Positions 26,621 through 35,971 are shown, counted from the first letter of the stretch. The stretch is DNA of 64,000 nucleotides from Bacteroidetes bacterium ADurb.Bin145 (GCA_002070505.1 MWDJ01000001.1:92918-156917); one strand, 5' to 3'. Numbers and translations: made by a program. Notes: generated from the sequence alone by a model not told the origin.

Positions 26621-27782
26621 GGTCAATTTTGCCGGCTCCATTACCTATTTCAGGAAGATAAAAATCCGGTACAAGTCCGGTCTTTTTGTAATAGGATTCT
26701 GCCAGCCGTGTCATGAATTCTCCTGAACTGTCTTTTTTTACAATGCTCACGGTGCACCCTCCGAATCCGGCACCGGTCATTCTTGTTCCTATAACTCCCG
26801 GCAGTTTTCTTCCCTCATAAACTAAAGTGTCAAGCTCTGTCCCTGTCACTTCATAATCATTCTTTAATGAATCATGAGATGAGTTCATAAGCTCGCCGAA
26901 TCTTTCCAGGTTATTCTCCTTCAATGCTTTGACCGCTTCCAGCACCCTTCCGTTCTCACTGATCACGTGTTTCGCGCGTCGTAAGATGATATTATCAGTT
27001 ATATACTTTTCAAGAACAGGTATTTCGTCTGTAGATAATTCGCTCAGGTTATTTATTGATCTGTATGCCTGCAGCAGTCCGACAGCTTTTTCACACTCTG
27101 CCCTTCTTTCATTATATTTTGAATCGGTAAGACCCCTCCTTTTATTTGTGTTGGTTATTATGAAGATGCAGTCATTCAGATTTACAGGAACATTTTCATA
27201 GTCTAATGTATTACAATTCAGGAATATAGCATTGTCTTTTCTCCCAAAGCCGACAGAGAACTGATCCATTATTCCGCAGTTCATGCCGACAAATTCATTC
27301 TCGGCCCTCTGGCTCATTTTCACGAGCTCAAGTCTTTCCAGACCGGCGCTGAATATGTCGTTTATAGCCACTGCTGTTACCATTTCTATTGATGCAGAGG
27401 AAGAGAGTCCTGCACCATTTGGTACATCACCATAAAAAAGCAATTCAAGCCCGCTCAGTTTTATTCCTTTCTTAAGGAATTCATTTATCACTCCCAGGGG
27501 GTAATTGCTCCAGTTACCTGCTTTCCTGGCAATGTTTTGCTGAAGCTCTGTCTCCTCGTCATTGCTGAAATTGACGGAGCTGAACCTTAGAAAATTATCG
27601 TTTATTTTCCTTATAAGGAGGTAGGTTCCATAGTTCAGCGCACATGGGAAGACATACCCTCCGTTATAATCGGTATGTTCTCCTATAAGGTTGACCCGTC
27701 CGGGAGAGAAAAAAAGAACAGGATTATTATTCCTGTTCCCATATTTCTCAAAAAATTTTTCAGAAAAGAACTTAGTGTCCAT
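26604..27782 (-). CDS. galK: Galactokinase
   Basis: GalK phosphorylates alpha-D-galactose to galactose-1-phosphate in the Leloir pathway. It carries the galactokinase signature GRVNLIGEHTDYNGGYVFPCAL, the GHMP ATP-binding motif GDVPNGAGLSSSASIEM, CGIMDQFSVGFG (with the catalytic Asp), and the C-terminal GTRMTGAGFGGCTVSIV. The ATG at 27782 lies three bases after the dnaA stop, so galK is probably co-transcribed with dnaA. No other galactose genes (galT, galE) are nearby, though the exported glycosidase-like protein faces it. Confidence 0.95.
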   Translation of the reverse strand: MDTKFFSEKFFEKYGNRNNNPVLFFSPGRVNLIGEHTDYNGGYVFPCALNYGTYLLIRKINDNFLRFSSVNFSNDEETELQQNIARKAGNWSNYPLGVINEFLKKGIKLSGLELLFYGDVPNGAGLSSSASIEMVTAVAINDIFSAGLERLELVKMSQRAENEFVGMNCGIMDQFSVGFGRKDNAIFLNCNTLDYENVPVNLNDCIFIITNTNKRRGLTDSKYNERRAECEKAVGLLQAYRSINNLSELSTDEIPVLEKYITDNIILRRAKHVISENGRVLEAVKALKENNLERFGELMNSSHDSLKNDYEVTGTELDTLVYEGRKLPGVIGTRMTGAGFGGCTVSIVKKDSSGEFMTRLAESYYKKTGLVPDFYLPEIGNGAGKIDPIVSP

Positions 27783-27785
27783 CAA

Positions 27786-29216
27786 TCAGACTTTTAATTT
27801 CTTCTCAATTTCATTTATCTGGTTCTTGAAATGTTTATCGGTATCAATAAGGTTGTTTACTGTTTTGCATGCATGCAGGACAGTTGCATGATCTTTTCCT
27901 CCTATATGAGATCCGATACTTGCAAGCGAAGCCTTTGTGAGGCTCTTGGAGAAATACATTGAAACCTGCCTTGCCTGGACTATCTCCCTTTTTCGGGTTT
28001 TACCCTGGATAAGTTCTATTGGTATCTTGTAATAGTCGCAGACGATTTTTTGGATGTATTCAATTGTAATTTCTTTCCGGGTTGTACTTATAAGTTTCTC
28101 AACCATCATCTTAGCCAGGTCGAGAGTTATCTCTTTTCTGTTAAGTGTTGATTGTGCATAGAGGGAGATAAGGACTGCTTCGAGCTCACGGATATTGTTT
28201 GAGATATTTAATGCCAGGAATTCGAATATCTCTTCCGGCAGCTCTATGCCGTCGTTATAGGCTTTTTTCTTTAGTATGGCCAGCCGTGTTTCATAATCGG
28301 GGCGCATAAGATCAGCCTGGAGTCCCCATTTAAACCTCGATAGCAGACGCTGTTCCATGCCCTGGAGATCAACCGGAGGTTTATCGCACGTCAGTATCAG
28401 TTGTTTACCTGACTGGTGAAGATGATTGAAGATATGGAAAAATGTATCCTGTGTCTTTTCCTTTCCTGCGAACTCATGCACGTCATCTAGGATGAGAACA
28501 TCTATCATCTGATAAAAATGGAGAAAATCATTCTTGTTATTATTTCTGACCGATTCCACAAACTGCGTCTGGAATTTGTTGGAATTTACATAGAGGACAA
28601 TTTTATCAGGATGCTTTTCTTTCACGAGAATTCCTATAGCCTGTGCAAGGTGTGTCTTTCCCAGACCTGAGTCACCATAGATCATAAGCGGATTGAATGC
28701 AGTACCGCCGGGATTATTTCCTACAGCCAAACCGGCTGACCTCGCCAGTCTGTTACATTCGCCTTCAACAAAATTATTGAAGTTATAATCGGGATTAAGC
28801 TTTGGATCGAAATGGAGCTTCTTGATCCCCGGGATAACAAACGGATTTTTTATTGAAGGTTGAGTAACGTCGAAAGGAACCTGTACCGGCCTGTTATGCA
28901 GGTCTGTCTTGTATTTTGACGGATACCTTACTGTGTAAGGCTTTCCATCAGAAAAATTGGCATTCTCCATCACAACGTTGTATTCCAGCTTTGCATCGGA
29001 GCCAATTTCCCTCCTCAGTGTTTTTCTAAGGATATCAATATACTGTTCCTCAAGGTACTCGTAAAAGAACGGACTGGGTACCTGAATGGTAAGTATATTG
29101 TTTTCCAGCTTCAGGGGAACGATCGGTTCAAACCATGTTTTAAAGCTGACAGACGGGATAATGTCCTTAATTATCTGCAGACAGTTATTCCATACGTCAT
29201 GATGTGTTTTATTCAT
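27786..29216 (-). CDS. dnaA: Chromosomal replication initiator DnaA
   Basis: DnaA binds origin boxes and melts the origin as an ATP filament. Domain I is residues 1-85 or so (WNNCLQIIKDIIPSVSFKTWFEPIVPL). Domain II is a short linker. Domain III has NFVEGECNRLARSAGLAV, Walker A GDSGLGKTHLAQAIG, Walker B VLILDDVHEFAGKEKTQDTFFHIF, and the arginine-finger segment RFKWGLQADL. Domain IV ends with the DnaA signature GSHIGGKDHATVLHACKTV. At 476 residues it is a normal length. Upstream lies a 336-base AT-rich gap. Confidence 0.97.
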   Translation of the reverse strand: MNKTHHDVWNNCLQIIKDIIPSVSFKTWFEPIVPLKLENNILTIQVPSPFFYEYLEEQYIDILRKTLRREIGSDAKLEYNVVMENANFSDGKPYTVRYPSKYKTDLHNRPVQVPFDVTQPSIKNPFVIPGIKKLHFDPKLNPDYNFNNFVEGECNRLARSAGLAVGNNPGGTAFNPLMIYGDSGLGKTHLAQAIGILVKEKHPDKIVLYVNSNKFQTQFVESVRNNNKNDFLHFYQMIDVLILDDVHEFAGKEKTQDTFFHIFNHLHQSGKQLILTCDKPPVDLQGMEQRLLSRFKWGLQADLMRPDYETRLAILKKKAYNDGIELPEEIFEFLALNISNNIRELEAVLISLYAQSTLNRKEITLDLAKMMVEKLISTTRKEITIEYIQKIVCDYYKIPIELIQGKTRKREIVQARQVSMYFSKSLTKASLASIGSHIGGKDHATVLHACKTVNNLIDTDKHFKNQINEIEKKLKV

Positions 29217-29552
29217 TTAGGTTGGTCGTTTTTCTAAGATCTTTATAAGGTCAAATTAAGTAGCAATATTTGTAAAAAAAAAACTTAAAAAAAAAATTTT
29301 TTTCACTTGATTTTTTCAAAAAAACTATATGTTTTTAACCATCAGTAACTTATAGCAAATATTTTTTATTATAAATATAAATTACTGATTATAAGTTAAT
29401 TAATTATTTATTTTTAAGTTAATAAGTGGATTACAATTCATTATAAACTCCTGCTCAAAATTCAACAATCAGATTCTAAAATGCGTATTATTTTGACCTT
29501 GATTCTGTTTTCTTTTTCAGTATCAAGATAATCTGATTTTTTTAATTCTGAG
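29217..29552. other. AT-rich gap upstream of dnaA; possible origin or dnaA control region
   Basis: No gene is visible. The half next to dnaA has long A and T tracts (29272-29330). Inverted repeats follow: AACTTATA at 29347-29354 with TATAAGTT at 29390-29397, and ATCAGT at 29341-29346 with ACTGAT at 29384-29389. TAAGTTAAT is repeated directly at 29392-29400 and 29415-29423. I find no perfect DnaA box; the nearest is AGTGGATTA (29425-29433), two mismatches from TGTGGATAA. Many Bacteroidota do not keep the origin next to dnaA, so an origin call is weak. Confidence 0.3.
29467..29543 (+). other. Nested inverted repeats followed by a T-run
   Basis: The outer arms are AATCAGATT (29467-29475) and AATCTGATT (29530-29538), a perfect 9-base inverted repeat. 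Inside is a second stem: CTTGATTCTG (29498-29507) and CAGTATCAAG (29518-29527), nine of ten pairs, around a pyrimidine loop. A run of seven T (29537-29543) follows on the plus strand. It could be a weak terminator of an unseen plus-strand transcript, or a structured tail of the mlaD mRNA on the minus strand. Confidence 0.35.
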
Positions 29553-30503
29553 TTATTCGGCAGGAATATTTTTTTTACCAAAAATAGAAAAGTGAACGTA
29601 CCTCTTTGGATTAGCTTTGAGATCCTTTAAAAGTTCATCCAGACTTGCAAGACTATGAGAAATATTATTGTAAAGGGAATCATTTGTCAGCAATTGTCCC
29701 GCGCTTCCTTTTCCCTTATTAATATCTCCCAGTATAGAGGATGTATTTTCCAGGGTGCTCTTTAAATTTCTAATGGATGAATAAATATCTGCTGCAGCAA
29801 GCGTGTCGGAAATAGCACTGAGATTATTGAAGGTATTGCTTATCTCTCCGGAACTGTTTGAAAGCATCTGTGTGAAACGGGTCAGATTCTCAACAGACTC
29901 CTTCAATTCCTTTTCCCTTGATCCGATAATATTGCTGATGCTTCCAGATGTGGTTTTAAGGTTTGCTACTGTGCCATTCAGGTTTTTCTTGAATTCCGGA
30001 TCCATTATATCATTGACAGAACTTATGACTGAATCCAGAACAGAGATTAGTTCTGACACCCGGTCTTTCACGGGCATTAATTCAGTCTCCAGCTTGGAAA
30101 GTAACCCGACGGAAAGCCTGCCCGGAATAGTATCCCCATATTCATAAAAGCCTGGTCCGTTACCATAAACGAACTGTACTTTCATTCCTGCAATAATTGA
30201 TACCGGAACTATTTCAGCCACTGTATTCACAGGAAGCCTGAAGTCCCTGTTGACAGAGAACACCACCAAAAGCCGCCCTGTCTCAGCATCAACAAAGTCA
30301 ATCGATTGTACAACGCCCACCTTGTATCCGTTTATCTCAACAGGACTCGATTCTGCCAGACCTCCTATCTCATCATATATGGAGTAATAATTCACTGTCT
30401 TTTTGAAAAAATCCTTACCCTTCAGAAAGTTAAAGAGCCAGATAAATACAACAATAGTAACCAGGGCAACTGCACCAACTTTGACTTCGTTTGATATTTT
30501 CAT
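29553..30503 (-). CDS. MlaD-family (MCE domain) protein
   Basis: The 316-residue protein has one N-terminal membrane helix (VGAVALVTIVVFIWLFNFL, about residues 9-27). An MCE domain follows (VNYYSIYDEIGGLAESSPVEINGYKVGVVQSI, with DTIPGRLSVGLL). The long helical C-terminal part (SELISVLDSVISSVNDIMD, SGSISNIIGSREKELKESVENL) can form the hexameric tunnel seen in MCE proteins. The family carries phospholipid between inner and outer membranes with an MlaE/MlaF permease-ATPase, which is not in this window. It lies 15 bases after the amidase gene, so an envelope operon is likely. Confidence 0.9.
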   Translation of the reverse strand: MKISNEVKVGAVALVTIVVFIWLFNFLKGKDFFKKTVNYYSIYDEIGGLAESSPVEINGYKVGVVQSIDFVDAETGRLLVVFSVNRDFRLPVNTVAEIVPVSIIAGMKVQFVYGNGPGFYEYGDTIPGRLSVGLLSKLETELMPVKDRVSELISVLDSVISSVNDIMDPEFKKNLNGTVANLKTTSGSISNIIGSREKELKESVENLTRFTQMLSNSSGEISNTFNNLSAISDTLAAADIYSSIRNLKSTLENTSSILGDINKGKGSAGQLLTNDSLYNNISHSLASLDELLKDLKANPKRYVHFSIFGKKNIPAE

Positions 30504-30518
30504 TTTTGTTGTTAGGTT

Positions 30519-31676
30519 TTATTTTTTCTTTTTCTCATCCAATGCCTGCTGCAAAGGTAACACTTCGCTGTCTTTTACCGCTATCACAAAGGCACCGGGA
30601 AAAATTGATTCAATATCTCTCCGGTGCTTAACTGCATCATCATAATCACTGAAAGACCCTGTTACATATCTGTAACGATTATGGGAAGGAATCTCATGTA
30701 TGTCAGTGATCCCATTAAAATTTTCAGGCTTTATTTCTTTCCTGGATGAAGCTGAAGCTACCTGCACCATGAAGATAATTTCCCCTTTTAATGGAACAGC
30801 CGTCACAGTGTTTTTTTCTTCGGTTTCAGCTTCCCGGTTAGTCGAGATCCCGCTCATCCGGTCTATTTCATTTACATAATCCCTGCAAGCCCTGTAGATG
30901 GCTGAAGCCAGATAATCCTGGCCCTGGGCAGAATTCAGATACTTTTCCTCCTCTGGATTAGTCATGAAACCTGTTTCTATCAGGACGCTTGGCATTGTAT
31001 TTTTATAAAGTACCAGGAACCGTTCCTGTTTCACCCCCCTGTCTTTTCTTTTCGCCTTTTCAATTAATTGAGACTGGATCTTTGAAGCAAGATCAATACT
31101 CTGTTTCTTGAAAACATTCTGCATAAGGGTGAAAATGATGTAAGACTCCGGCGATTTTGGATCAAATCCTTCATATCGTGTCGTATAATCATCTTCCAGA
31201 AGGATAACTTCGTTTTCCTTCATTGCCACTTCAAGGTTTTCTTCACTGCCTGAAATACCCATTACGTAAGTCTCTGCTCCTGAAATACTGCTGTACTTTG
31301 CCCAATTGGCATGAATTGAAATGAAAAGATCAGCTTTGTTCTTTATTGCAAATACAGGACGATCGTACAGATTCAAGGTTGAATCATTCCTTCTTGTATA
31401 GATAACCTTAACATTTTCAAGATTCTCTTCGATATACTTTCCTGTTCTTAAAGCTATTGCCAGATTAATATCCTTCTCTTTACTGAACCTGCCCAGGGCT
31501 CCGGGATCCCTTCCTCCATGACCGGCGTCAATTACTATGATCCATTTTCCTTCATTCTTAGGAACGGGCAATGGTCTTGCAGGTGCAGTAATTGAAATAA
31601 GTACAAGGGTAAAAAGAAGATATGTAGCATATATATTAATGGTATGAAGTTTGCCGTTTTTAATATTTATACGCAT
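30519..31676 (-). CDS. N-acetylmuramoyl-L-alanine amidase (Amidase_3)
   Basis: This 385-residue enzyme is exported and cleaves the amide between MurNAc and the peptide stem. An N-terminal hydrophobic segment (YATYLLFTLVLISITAPARP) serves as signal. The Amidase_3 domain shows VIDAGHGGRDPGALG (Zn His), SIHANWAKY (second His), and VLIETGFMTNPEEEKYL (catalytic Glu). The C-terminal 90 residues (IIFMVQVASASSRKEIKP, YRYVTGSFSDYDDAVKHRR) look like a SPOR peptidoglycan-binding domain. I use the ATG at 31676; the longer frame from 31730 would run into the divergent lptD-like gene. mlaD follows. Confidence 0.88.
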   Translation of the reverse strand: MRINIKNGKLHTINIYATYLLFTLVLISITAPARPLPVPKNEGKWIIVIDAGHGGRDPGALGRFSKEKDINLAIALRTGKYIEENLENVKVIYTRRNDSTLNLYDRPVFAIKNKADLFISIHANWAKYSSISGAETYVMGISGSEENLEVAMKENEVILLEDDYTTRYEGFDPKSPESYIIFTLMQNVFKKQSIDLASKIQSQLIEKAKRKDRGVKQERFLVLYKNTMPSVLIETGFMTNPEEEKYLNSAQGQDYLASAIYRACRDYVNEIDRMSGISTNREAETEEKNTVTAVPLKGEIIFMVQVASASSRKEIKPENFNGITDIHEIPSHNRYRYVTGSFSDYDDAVKHRRDIESIFPGAFVIAVKDSEVLPLQQALDEKKKK

Positions 31677-31716
31677 CCTAAGTTCATGTTTTTTTAATAG
31701 TTTTGCCGCTGACATC

Positions 31717-34407
31717 ATGAAGTCACACAAAAACTATACAAAAATAGTATTTAAGTTGTATTTTTTTAATTTAAAGCGGTTAGTTATCGTGCTCCTCGTG
31801 ATGGTCCGGTCAGTCTCACTATTGTCACAGAACGATCAGCTTATTCAAAATCCGCCTCAGACCGCCAGAGATTCGGTAGTTACAGATACAATAAGGGGAC
31901 TTAAACGTATATCTTCTGATGCCCTGGCAAAACAGGTGACCTATACTTCAGCCGGATATATCAAGAACGATGTGATAAATAAGAAAGCCACCATAGTTAA
32001 TCAGGCTGTTGTTAATTATGACAATATTAAAATCACTGCCGATTCAATTGAGTTTGACATGGAGACAAGCGAAGTGTTTGCTGTAGGCCTTCCGGATTCA
32101 ACCGGGAAAGTCAGTGGTAAACCTGTTCTCGAAGTAGGATCGCAAAAATATGAAACAGATACCCTCAGGTATAATTTTAAAACGGGAGTTGCAGTCGTCA
32201 AAGTCATCGTTACACAGCAGGATGAAGGATTGCTCAGAAGCTCCATCGGAAAAATGCTTGATGATGGAACATCGAATATATACCGAAGCACATATTCAAC
32301 ATGTGATGCTGAGATCCCTCATTTCTATATAAGCCTGCCAAAAGCAAAGGTATATCCGGGGAAGAAAATAATATCAGGTCCCGGGCATCTGGTCCTTGAA
32401 GGAATACCCTTGCCACTCTATCTTCCTTTCGGATTTTTCCCGATCCAGACTAAGAGTGCGGAATCGGGAATTATAATGCCAAAGGTTCATTATGAAGAGG
32501 GCAGGGGTTACGCTCTTACGGATGGAGGTTATTATTTTGCGCTGAGCAATTATTTTGATCTGACTCTGAAGGGAAGCATTTATACAAACGGTACCTGGAT
32601 GGCTACAGCCCAGACTGCATATAACAAACGCTATAAATATTCCGGAAATTTTTCATTTAGTTATGCTAAAAACATTTCAGGACACAAAGGGCTGGCGGAT
32701 TATAAAGCTTTTACAAACTACAGCCTGGGATGGAACTTCAATCAGGATTCAAAGGCAAGGCCTGGATCACGATTCAACGCTAGCGTGGATATGAGTTCAT
32801 CAGGATTTGACAGGAATAATAGTTACGAAATAGAAAAATTCATAACAACTACAAAGCAATCAAGCATCAGCTATTCAAAAAGTTGGACAGGTACTCCTTT
32901 CAACCTTTCGATGAGTATGAACCATAGTCAGAATACCAAGACGGATATAGTAAATCTTAATCTGCCTAAAGTGAGTTTCAGTGCATCAAGAATATATCCT
33001 TTCAGGGGAGTCGGCAAGGCCGGATCGGGGAAATGGTATAAGGACCTGCAGTTACAATATACAGCAGAACTTGATAACAGGATCGTCACCCGAAATGACT
33101 TGTTGTTCACATCTAAGGTCTGGAATAATATGCAGAATGGCTTTTCGCACAGAGTGCCATTAAGTCTTCAGTTCAGACCTTTCAATAATTTCTCAATCTC
33201 CCCGCAGGTTTCTTATGAGGGTGTTATCTATACTCAGAAAATAAATAAAACATGGGATCCTTATTTTGTCAACCCTTTAACCGGAGCTGTCAACCCAACA
33301 GTAGTTATTGATACAACAAGGGGATTTTTCTATGGACATGCCCTGAAACCATCGATAAGCACAGGGTATAACCCTCAGATCTTTGGTATATACCAGTTTA
33401 CAAATCCGAATGCCAGGATCCAGGCTATTCGCCATGTAATTAAACCTTCAGTATCTTTTAGTTATATCCCTTATATCAGGCAGCTTGCAACAAAAATGTA
33501 CAGGAAAGTACAGGCTGATACAACCGGAAGAACCGAAGAATATTCAATTTTCCAGGGCGGTATTTATGGAACACCTTCTTTATCTCAGAGAAACGGAGCC
33601 GTCTCTTTCAGTCTGACAAACCTGCTTGAAGCAAAAGTATTTGAACGCGGAGATACAACAGGCAAACCACAGAAAGTAAATATTATAGATAATTTCGGAA
33701 TTAACACTTCATATAATATTTTTGCTGATTCTATGAATTGGAGCCCAATCTCTATGGTGATTCGCACGACCTTGTTTAAGAATATCAGTATTTCAGGGAG
33801 CAGTTCTTTTTCACTTTATGGTCTGGATAAGAATGGAAGACAAACAGGATCTTTCTATTTTTCAACTGATAAAAAGCTTATGCGTCTTACCAATGTGTCG
33901 GCAAGCATTGATTTCAGCCTTGACCGGCTCTTTGAAGGGAAGAATAAGAGGCCGGCTGCGCAGGTTCCGGCGCGGATTCCGGAGGGATCTTTTTCACAGG
34001 CCGATCAGGCAAGCGCTGCCGGTTCCTTAAGTCAGACAGCTGCCACAGATATTTATGACGATTACGGATATATGAAATTTGATGTCCCATGGTCTATGAA
34101 TGTAAGTTACAGAGTTGACTATTCAAAAAGCATAAAATCAACATTGTCACAATTTCTTTCGCTCAATGGGCACGTTGCCCTGACAAAAAAAATGGATATA
34201 ACATACCGTACAGGTTATGATTTCATTGCAAAAGAGATAACAACTACCCAGATATCGGTTGTTCGCGACCTTCATTGCTGGAACATGAGCTTCAGCTGGA
34301 TCCCAAACGGCACAATGAAAAGCTGGGAATTCACAATCAGGGTCAAGGCAGCTGTATTGTCAGATCTTAAATACCAGAGAACTAAAGATTACCATGATAA
34401 TTATTAA
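31717..34407 (+). CDS. LptD/OstA-like outer-membrane LPS assembly protein
   Basis: The 896-residue outer-membrane protein inserts lipopolysaccharide into the outer leaflet in the family. A hydrophobic signal segment (LVIVLLVMVRSVSLLSQ) leads into an OstA/LptA-like beta-jellyroll (VVNYDNIKITADSIEFDMETSEVFAVG, VLEVGSQKYETDTLRYNF). The barrel follows: YRSTYSTCDAEIPHFYISL, LVLEGIPLPLYLPFGFFP, SAESGIIMPKVHYEEGRGYALTDGGYY. I chose ATG 31717; upstream codons of the longer frame (from 31651) lie within the divergent amidase gene. A TAGTTTTG (-7 type) is at 31698-31705. RidA follows 11 bases downstream. Confidence 0.85.
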   Translation: MKSHKNYTKIVFKLYFFNLKRLVIVLLVMVRSVSLLSQNDQLIQNPPQTARDSVVTDTIRGLKRISSDALAKQVTYTSAGYIKNDVINKKATIVNQAVVNYDNIKITADSIEFDMETSEVFAVGLPDSTGKVSGKPVLEVGSQKYETDTLRYNFKTGVAVVKVIVTQQDEGLLRSSIGKMLDDGTSNIYRSTYSTCDAEIPHFYISLPKAKVYPGKKIISGPGHLVLEGIPLPLYLPFGFFPIQTKSAESGIIMPKVHYEEGRGYALTDGGYYFALSNYFDLTLKGSIYTNGTWMATAQTAYNKRYKYSGNFSFSYAKNISGHKGLADYKAFTNYSLGWNFNQDSKARPGSRFNASVDMSSSGFDRNNSYEIEKFITTTKQSSISYSKSWTGTPFNLSMSMNHSQNTKTDIVNLNLPKVSFSASRIYPFRGVGKAGSGKWYKDLQLQYTAELDNRIVTRNDLLFTSKVWNNMQNGFSHRVPLSLQFRPFNNFSISPQVSYEGVIYTQKINKTWDPYFVNPLTGAVNPTVVIDTTRGFFYGHALKPSISTGYNPQIFGIYQFTNPNARIQAIRHVIKPSVSFSYIPYIRQLATKMYRKVQADTTGRTEEYSIFQGGIYGTPSLSQRNGAVSFSLTNLLEAKVFERGDTTGKPQKVNIIDNFGINTSYNIFADSMNWSPISMVIRTTLFKNISISGSSSFSLYGLDKNGRQTGSFYFSTDKKLMRLTNVSASIDFSLDRLFEGKNKRPAAQVPARIPEGSFSQADQASAAGSLSQTAATDIYDDYGYMKFDVPWSMNVSYRVDYSKSIKSTLSQFLSLNGHVALTKKMDITYRTGYDFIAKEITTTQISVVRDLHCWNMSFSWIPNGTMKSWEFTIRVKAAVLSDLKYQRTKDYHDNY

Positions 34408-34418
34408 AATACTGATAT

Positions 34419-34796
34419 ATGAAGAGAATAATAAAAACTGCTGATGCCCCTGCAGCAATTGGTCCTTACAGTCAGGCTGTCGAGATCAATGATACCCTTT
34501 ATATTTCTGGTCAGGTGGCTATTGATCCCCGCACAGGAAAGCTTGTGGAAGGTGACATCAAAGTTCAGACTCAGCAGGTGTTTAAGAATATTGATGCAAT
34601 TCTTAAAACTGCAGGCTATAGTTTTGCAGAGGTTGTGAAATCGACCTGTTTCCTCACAGATATGGCTGATTTTAAAGCAATGAATGAGGTTTACGGTCAA
34701 TACTATTTTGAAAATCAGCCAGCCCGTGCGGCATTCGCCGTAAAAGAGCTTCCGCTTGGCGCACTTGTCGAAATTGAGACAATTGCCGTAAAATAA
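34419..34796 (+). CDS. ridA: RidA-family enamine/imine deaminase
   Basis: RidA hydrolyses reactive enamine or imine intermediates made by PLP enzymes. The 125-residue protein has AIGPYSQAVEINDTLYISGQVAID, QVFKNIDAILKTAGYSFAEVVKSTCFL, FENQPARAAFAVKELPLGALVEIE; the Arg of ARAAFAV binds the substrate carboxylate in the family. It lies 11 bases after the lptD-like gene and ends at a good hairpin shared with the convergent ribosomal operon. Confidence 0.95.
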   Translation: MKRIIKTADAPAAIGPYSQAVEINDTLYISGQVAIDPRTGKLVEGDIKVQTQQVFKNIDAILKTAGYSFAEVVKSTCFLTDMADFKAMNEVYGQYYFENQPARAAFAVKELPLGALVEIETIAVK

Positions 34797-34831
34797 AGAG
34801 GGTGACTTTATCAGACACCCTCTCATATATT
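34797..34831. terminator. Hairpin terminator between ridA and rplI
   Basis: AGAGGGTG (34797-34804) pairs perfectly with CACCCTCT (34816-34823) around an 11-base loop. It is followed on the plus strand by catatattttt. It lies just after the ridA stop and faces the end of the rpsF-rpsR-rplI operon, so it may serve both directions, but the T-run is clear only for the plus strand. Confidence 0.75.
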
Positions 34832-34849
34832 TTTCAGACAATTAACCGC

Positions 34850-35296
34850 TTATTCGGCTTTTATCTCAAAATCGATCTCAACCTTTACTTCCCTGTGTAA
34901 CTTTACAACTGCCTTATAGGTCCCGATCTCTTTGATCTGATCATCAGGCAGTGTAATGCTTTTCCGGTCTATTTCAAATCCTTTTTCCTTAAGAGCTTCC
35001 GCTAACTGAATAGTGTTTACTGAACCGAATATCTTTCCGGAAGAACTGGTTTTGGCACCGACAACAACTTTAAGTCCGGCCATTTTTTCAGCAAGCATCT
35101 GGGCCTCAGCTTTGATCTTTTCTTCCTTATGAGCTCTCTGTTTAAGATTCTCAGCATGCATTTTCTTTGCAGAAGGGGTTGCTGCAATTGCATACCCTTT
35201 CGGGATAAGATAATTCCAGCCATACCCGTTTTTCACATGCACCATATCATCTTTTTGTCCAAGCTTTGGAACATCCTGTAATAAAATCACATCCAT
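34850..35296 (-). CDS. rplI: 50S ribosomal protein L9
   Basis: L9 is a 23S rRNA-binding protein. The 148-residue sequence has the N-terminal signature MDVILLQDVPKLGQKDDMVHVKNGYGWNYLIPKGYAI, a long helix (LKQRAHKEEKIKAEAQMLAEKM) and the C-terminal domain (IFGSVNTIQLAEALKEKGFEIDRKSITLPDDQIKEIGTY is the matching stretch, in segments). It is third in the operon, 13 bases after rpsR. Confidence 0.98.
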   Translation of the reverse strand: MDVILLQDVPKLGQKDDMVHVKNGYGWNYLIPKGYAIAATPSAKKMHAENLKQRAHKEEKIKAEAQMLAEKMAGLKVVVGAKTSSSGKIFGSVNTIQLAEALKEKGFEIDRKSITLPDDQIKEIGTYKAVVKLHREVKVEIDFEIKAE

Positions 35297-35309
35297 TTTA
35301 ATGTCCTCC

Positions 35310-35579
35310 TTATTTTAACAAGTCAGTTACGTATGGCAGAAGTGCAATATGTCTGGCTCTTTTTACAGCTTTTGCAACCTTCCTCTGATATTTAAGCGAT
35401 GTACCGGTGATCCTTCTTGGCAGTATCTTACCCTGGTCATTCAGGAATTTTTTCAGGAATTCCGGATCCTTATAATCGATATACCTGATCTTATTCTTCT
35501 TGAAACGGCAGTATTTCTTCTTTTTAACCTCAACAGTAGGAGGTGTTAAATATCTGATTTCTGATTCATTCTGTGCCAT
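35310..35579 (-). CDS. rpsR: 30S ribosomal protein S18
   Basis: S18 binds 16S rRNA as a dimer with S6. The 89-residue protein has [39 protein letters not shown] and [12 protein letters not shown], all standard. A Bacteroidota-style N-terminal extension ([18 protein letters not shown]) is present. It starts three bases after rpsF. Confidence 0.98.
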   Translation of the reverse strand: MAQNESEIRYLTPPTVEVKKKKYCRFKKNKIRYIDYKDPEFLKKFLNDQGKILPRRITGTSLKYQRKVAKAVKRARHIALLPYVTDLLK

Positions 35580-35582
35580 CTC

Positions 35583-35936
35583 TTATTCCTCCTTTGCTTT
35601 TACTGTTTCTTTTTGTTTCCTCTTTTTCTCAGCATATTCAACTGCAAACTTTTCCATCCGGAAGGTCAGGAACCTGATGATCCTCTCATCACGACGGTAT
35701 TGGACTTCCAGCTTTTCAACAAGGGTTCCTTCGCCTTTGAATTCAATAAGGTAATAAAAACCTGTCGATTTCTTCTGAATAGGATAGGCCAGTTTTTTCA
35801 GGCCCCAGTTCTCTTCATGAATGATCTCACCTTCATTCTCGGTGATGATCTTCTTGAACTTCTGTACCGCTTCCTTCATCTGATTCTCAGACAAAACGGG
35901 AGTTGCAATGAAAACGGTTTCGTAATGGTTTAACAT
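35583..35936 (-). CDS. rpsF: 30S ribosomal protein S6
   Basis: S6 is first in the rpsF-rpsR-rplI operon. The 117-residue sequence shows [43 protein letters not shown] and [18 protein letters not shown]. The C-terminal tail is charged ([15 protein letters not shown]). Its promoter at 35972-36001 gives a leader of about 30 bases, too short to hold the S6:S18 binding leader I would expect from other phyla. Confidence 0.97.
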   Translation of the reverse strand: MLNHYETVFIATPVLSENQMKEAVQKFKKIITENEGEIIHEENWGLKKLAYPIQKKSTGFYYLIEFKGEGTLVEKLEVQYRRDERIIRFLTFRMEKFAVEYAEKKRKQKETVKAKEE

Positions 35937-35971
35937 AGTTTATCTCTTAATAATTTAATTAAATTGGCTCG

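Noticed and set aside
29217..29552. Firm oriC call
   Set aside because: No perfect DnaA box was found and dnaA is often away from the origin in this phylum, so it is given only as a low-confidence possibility.
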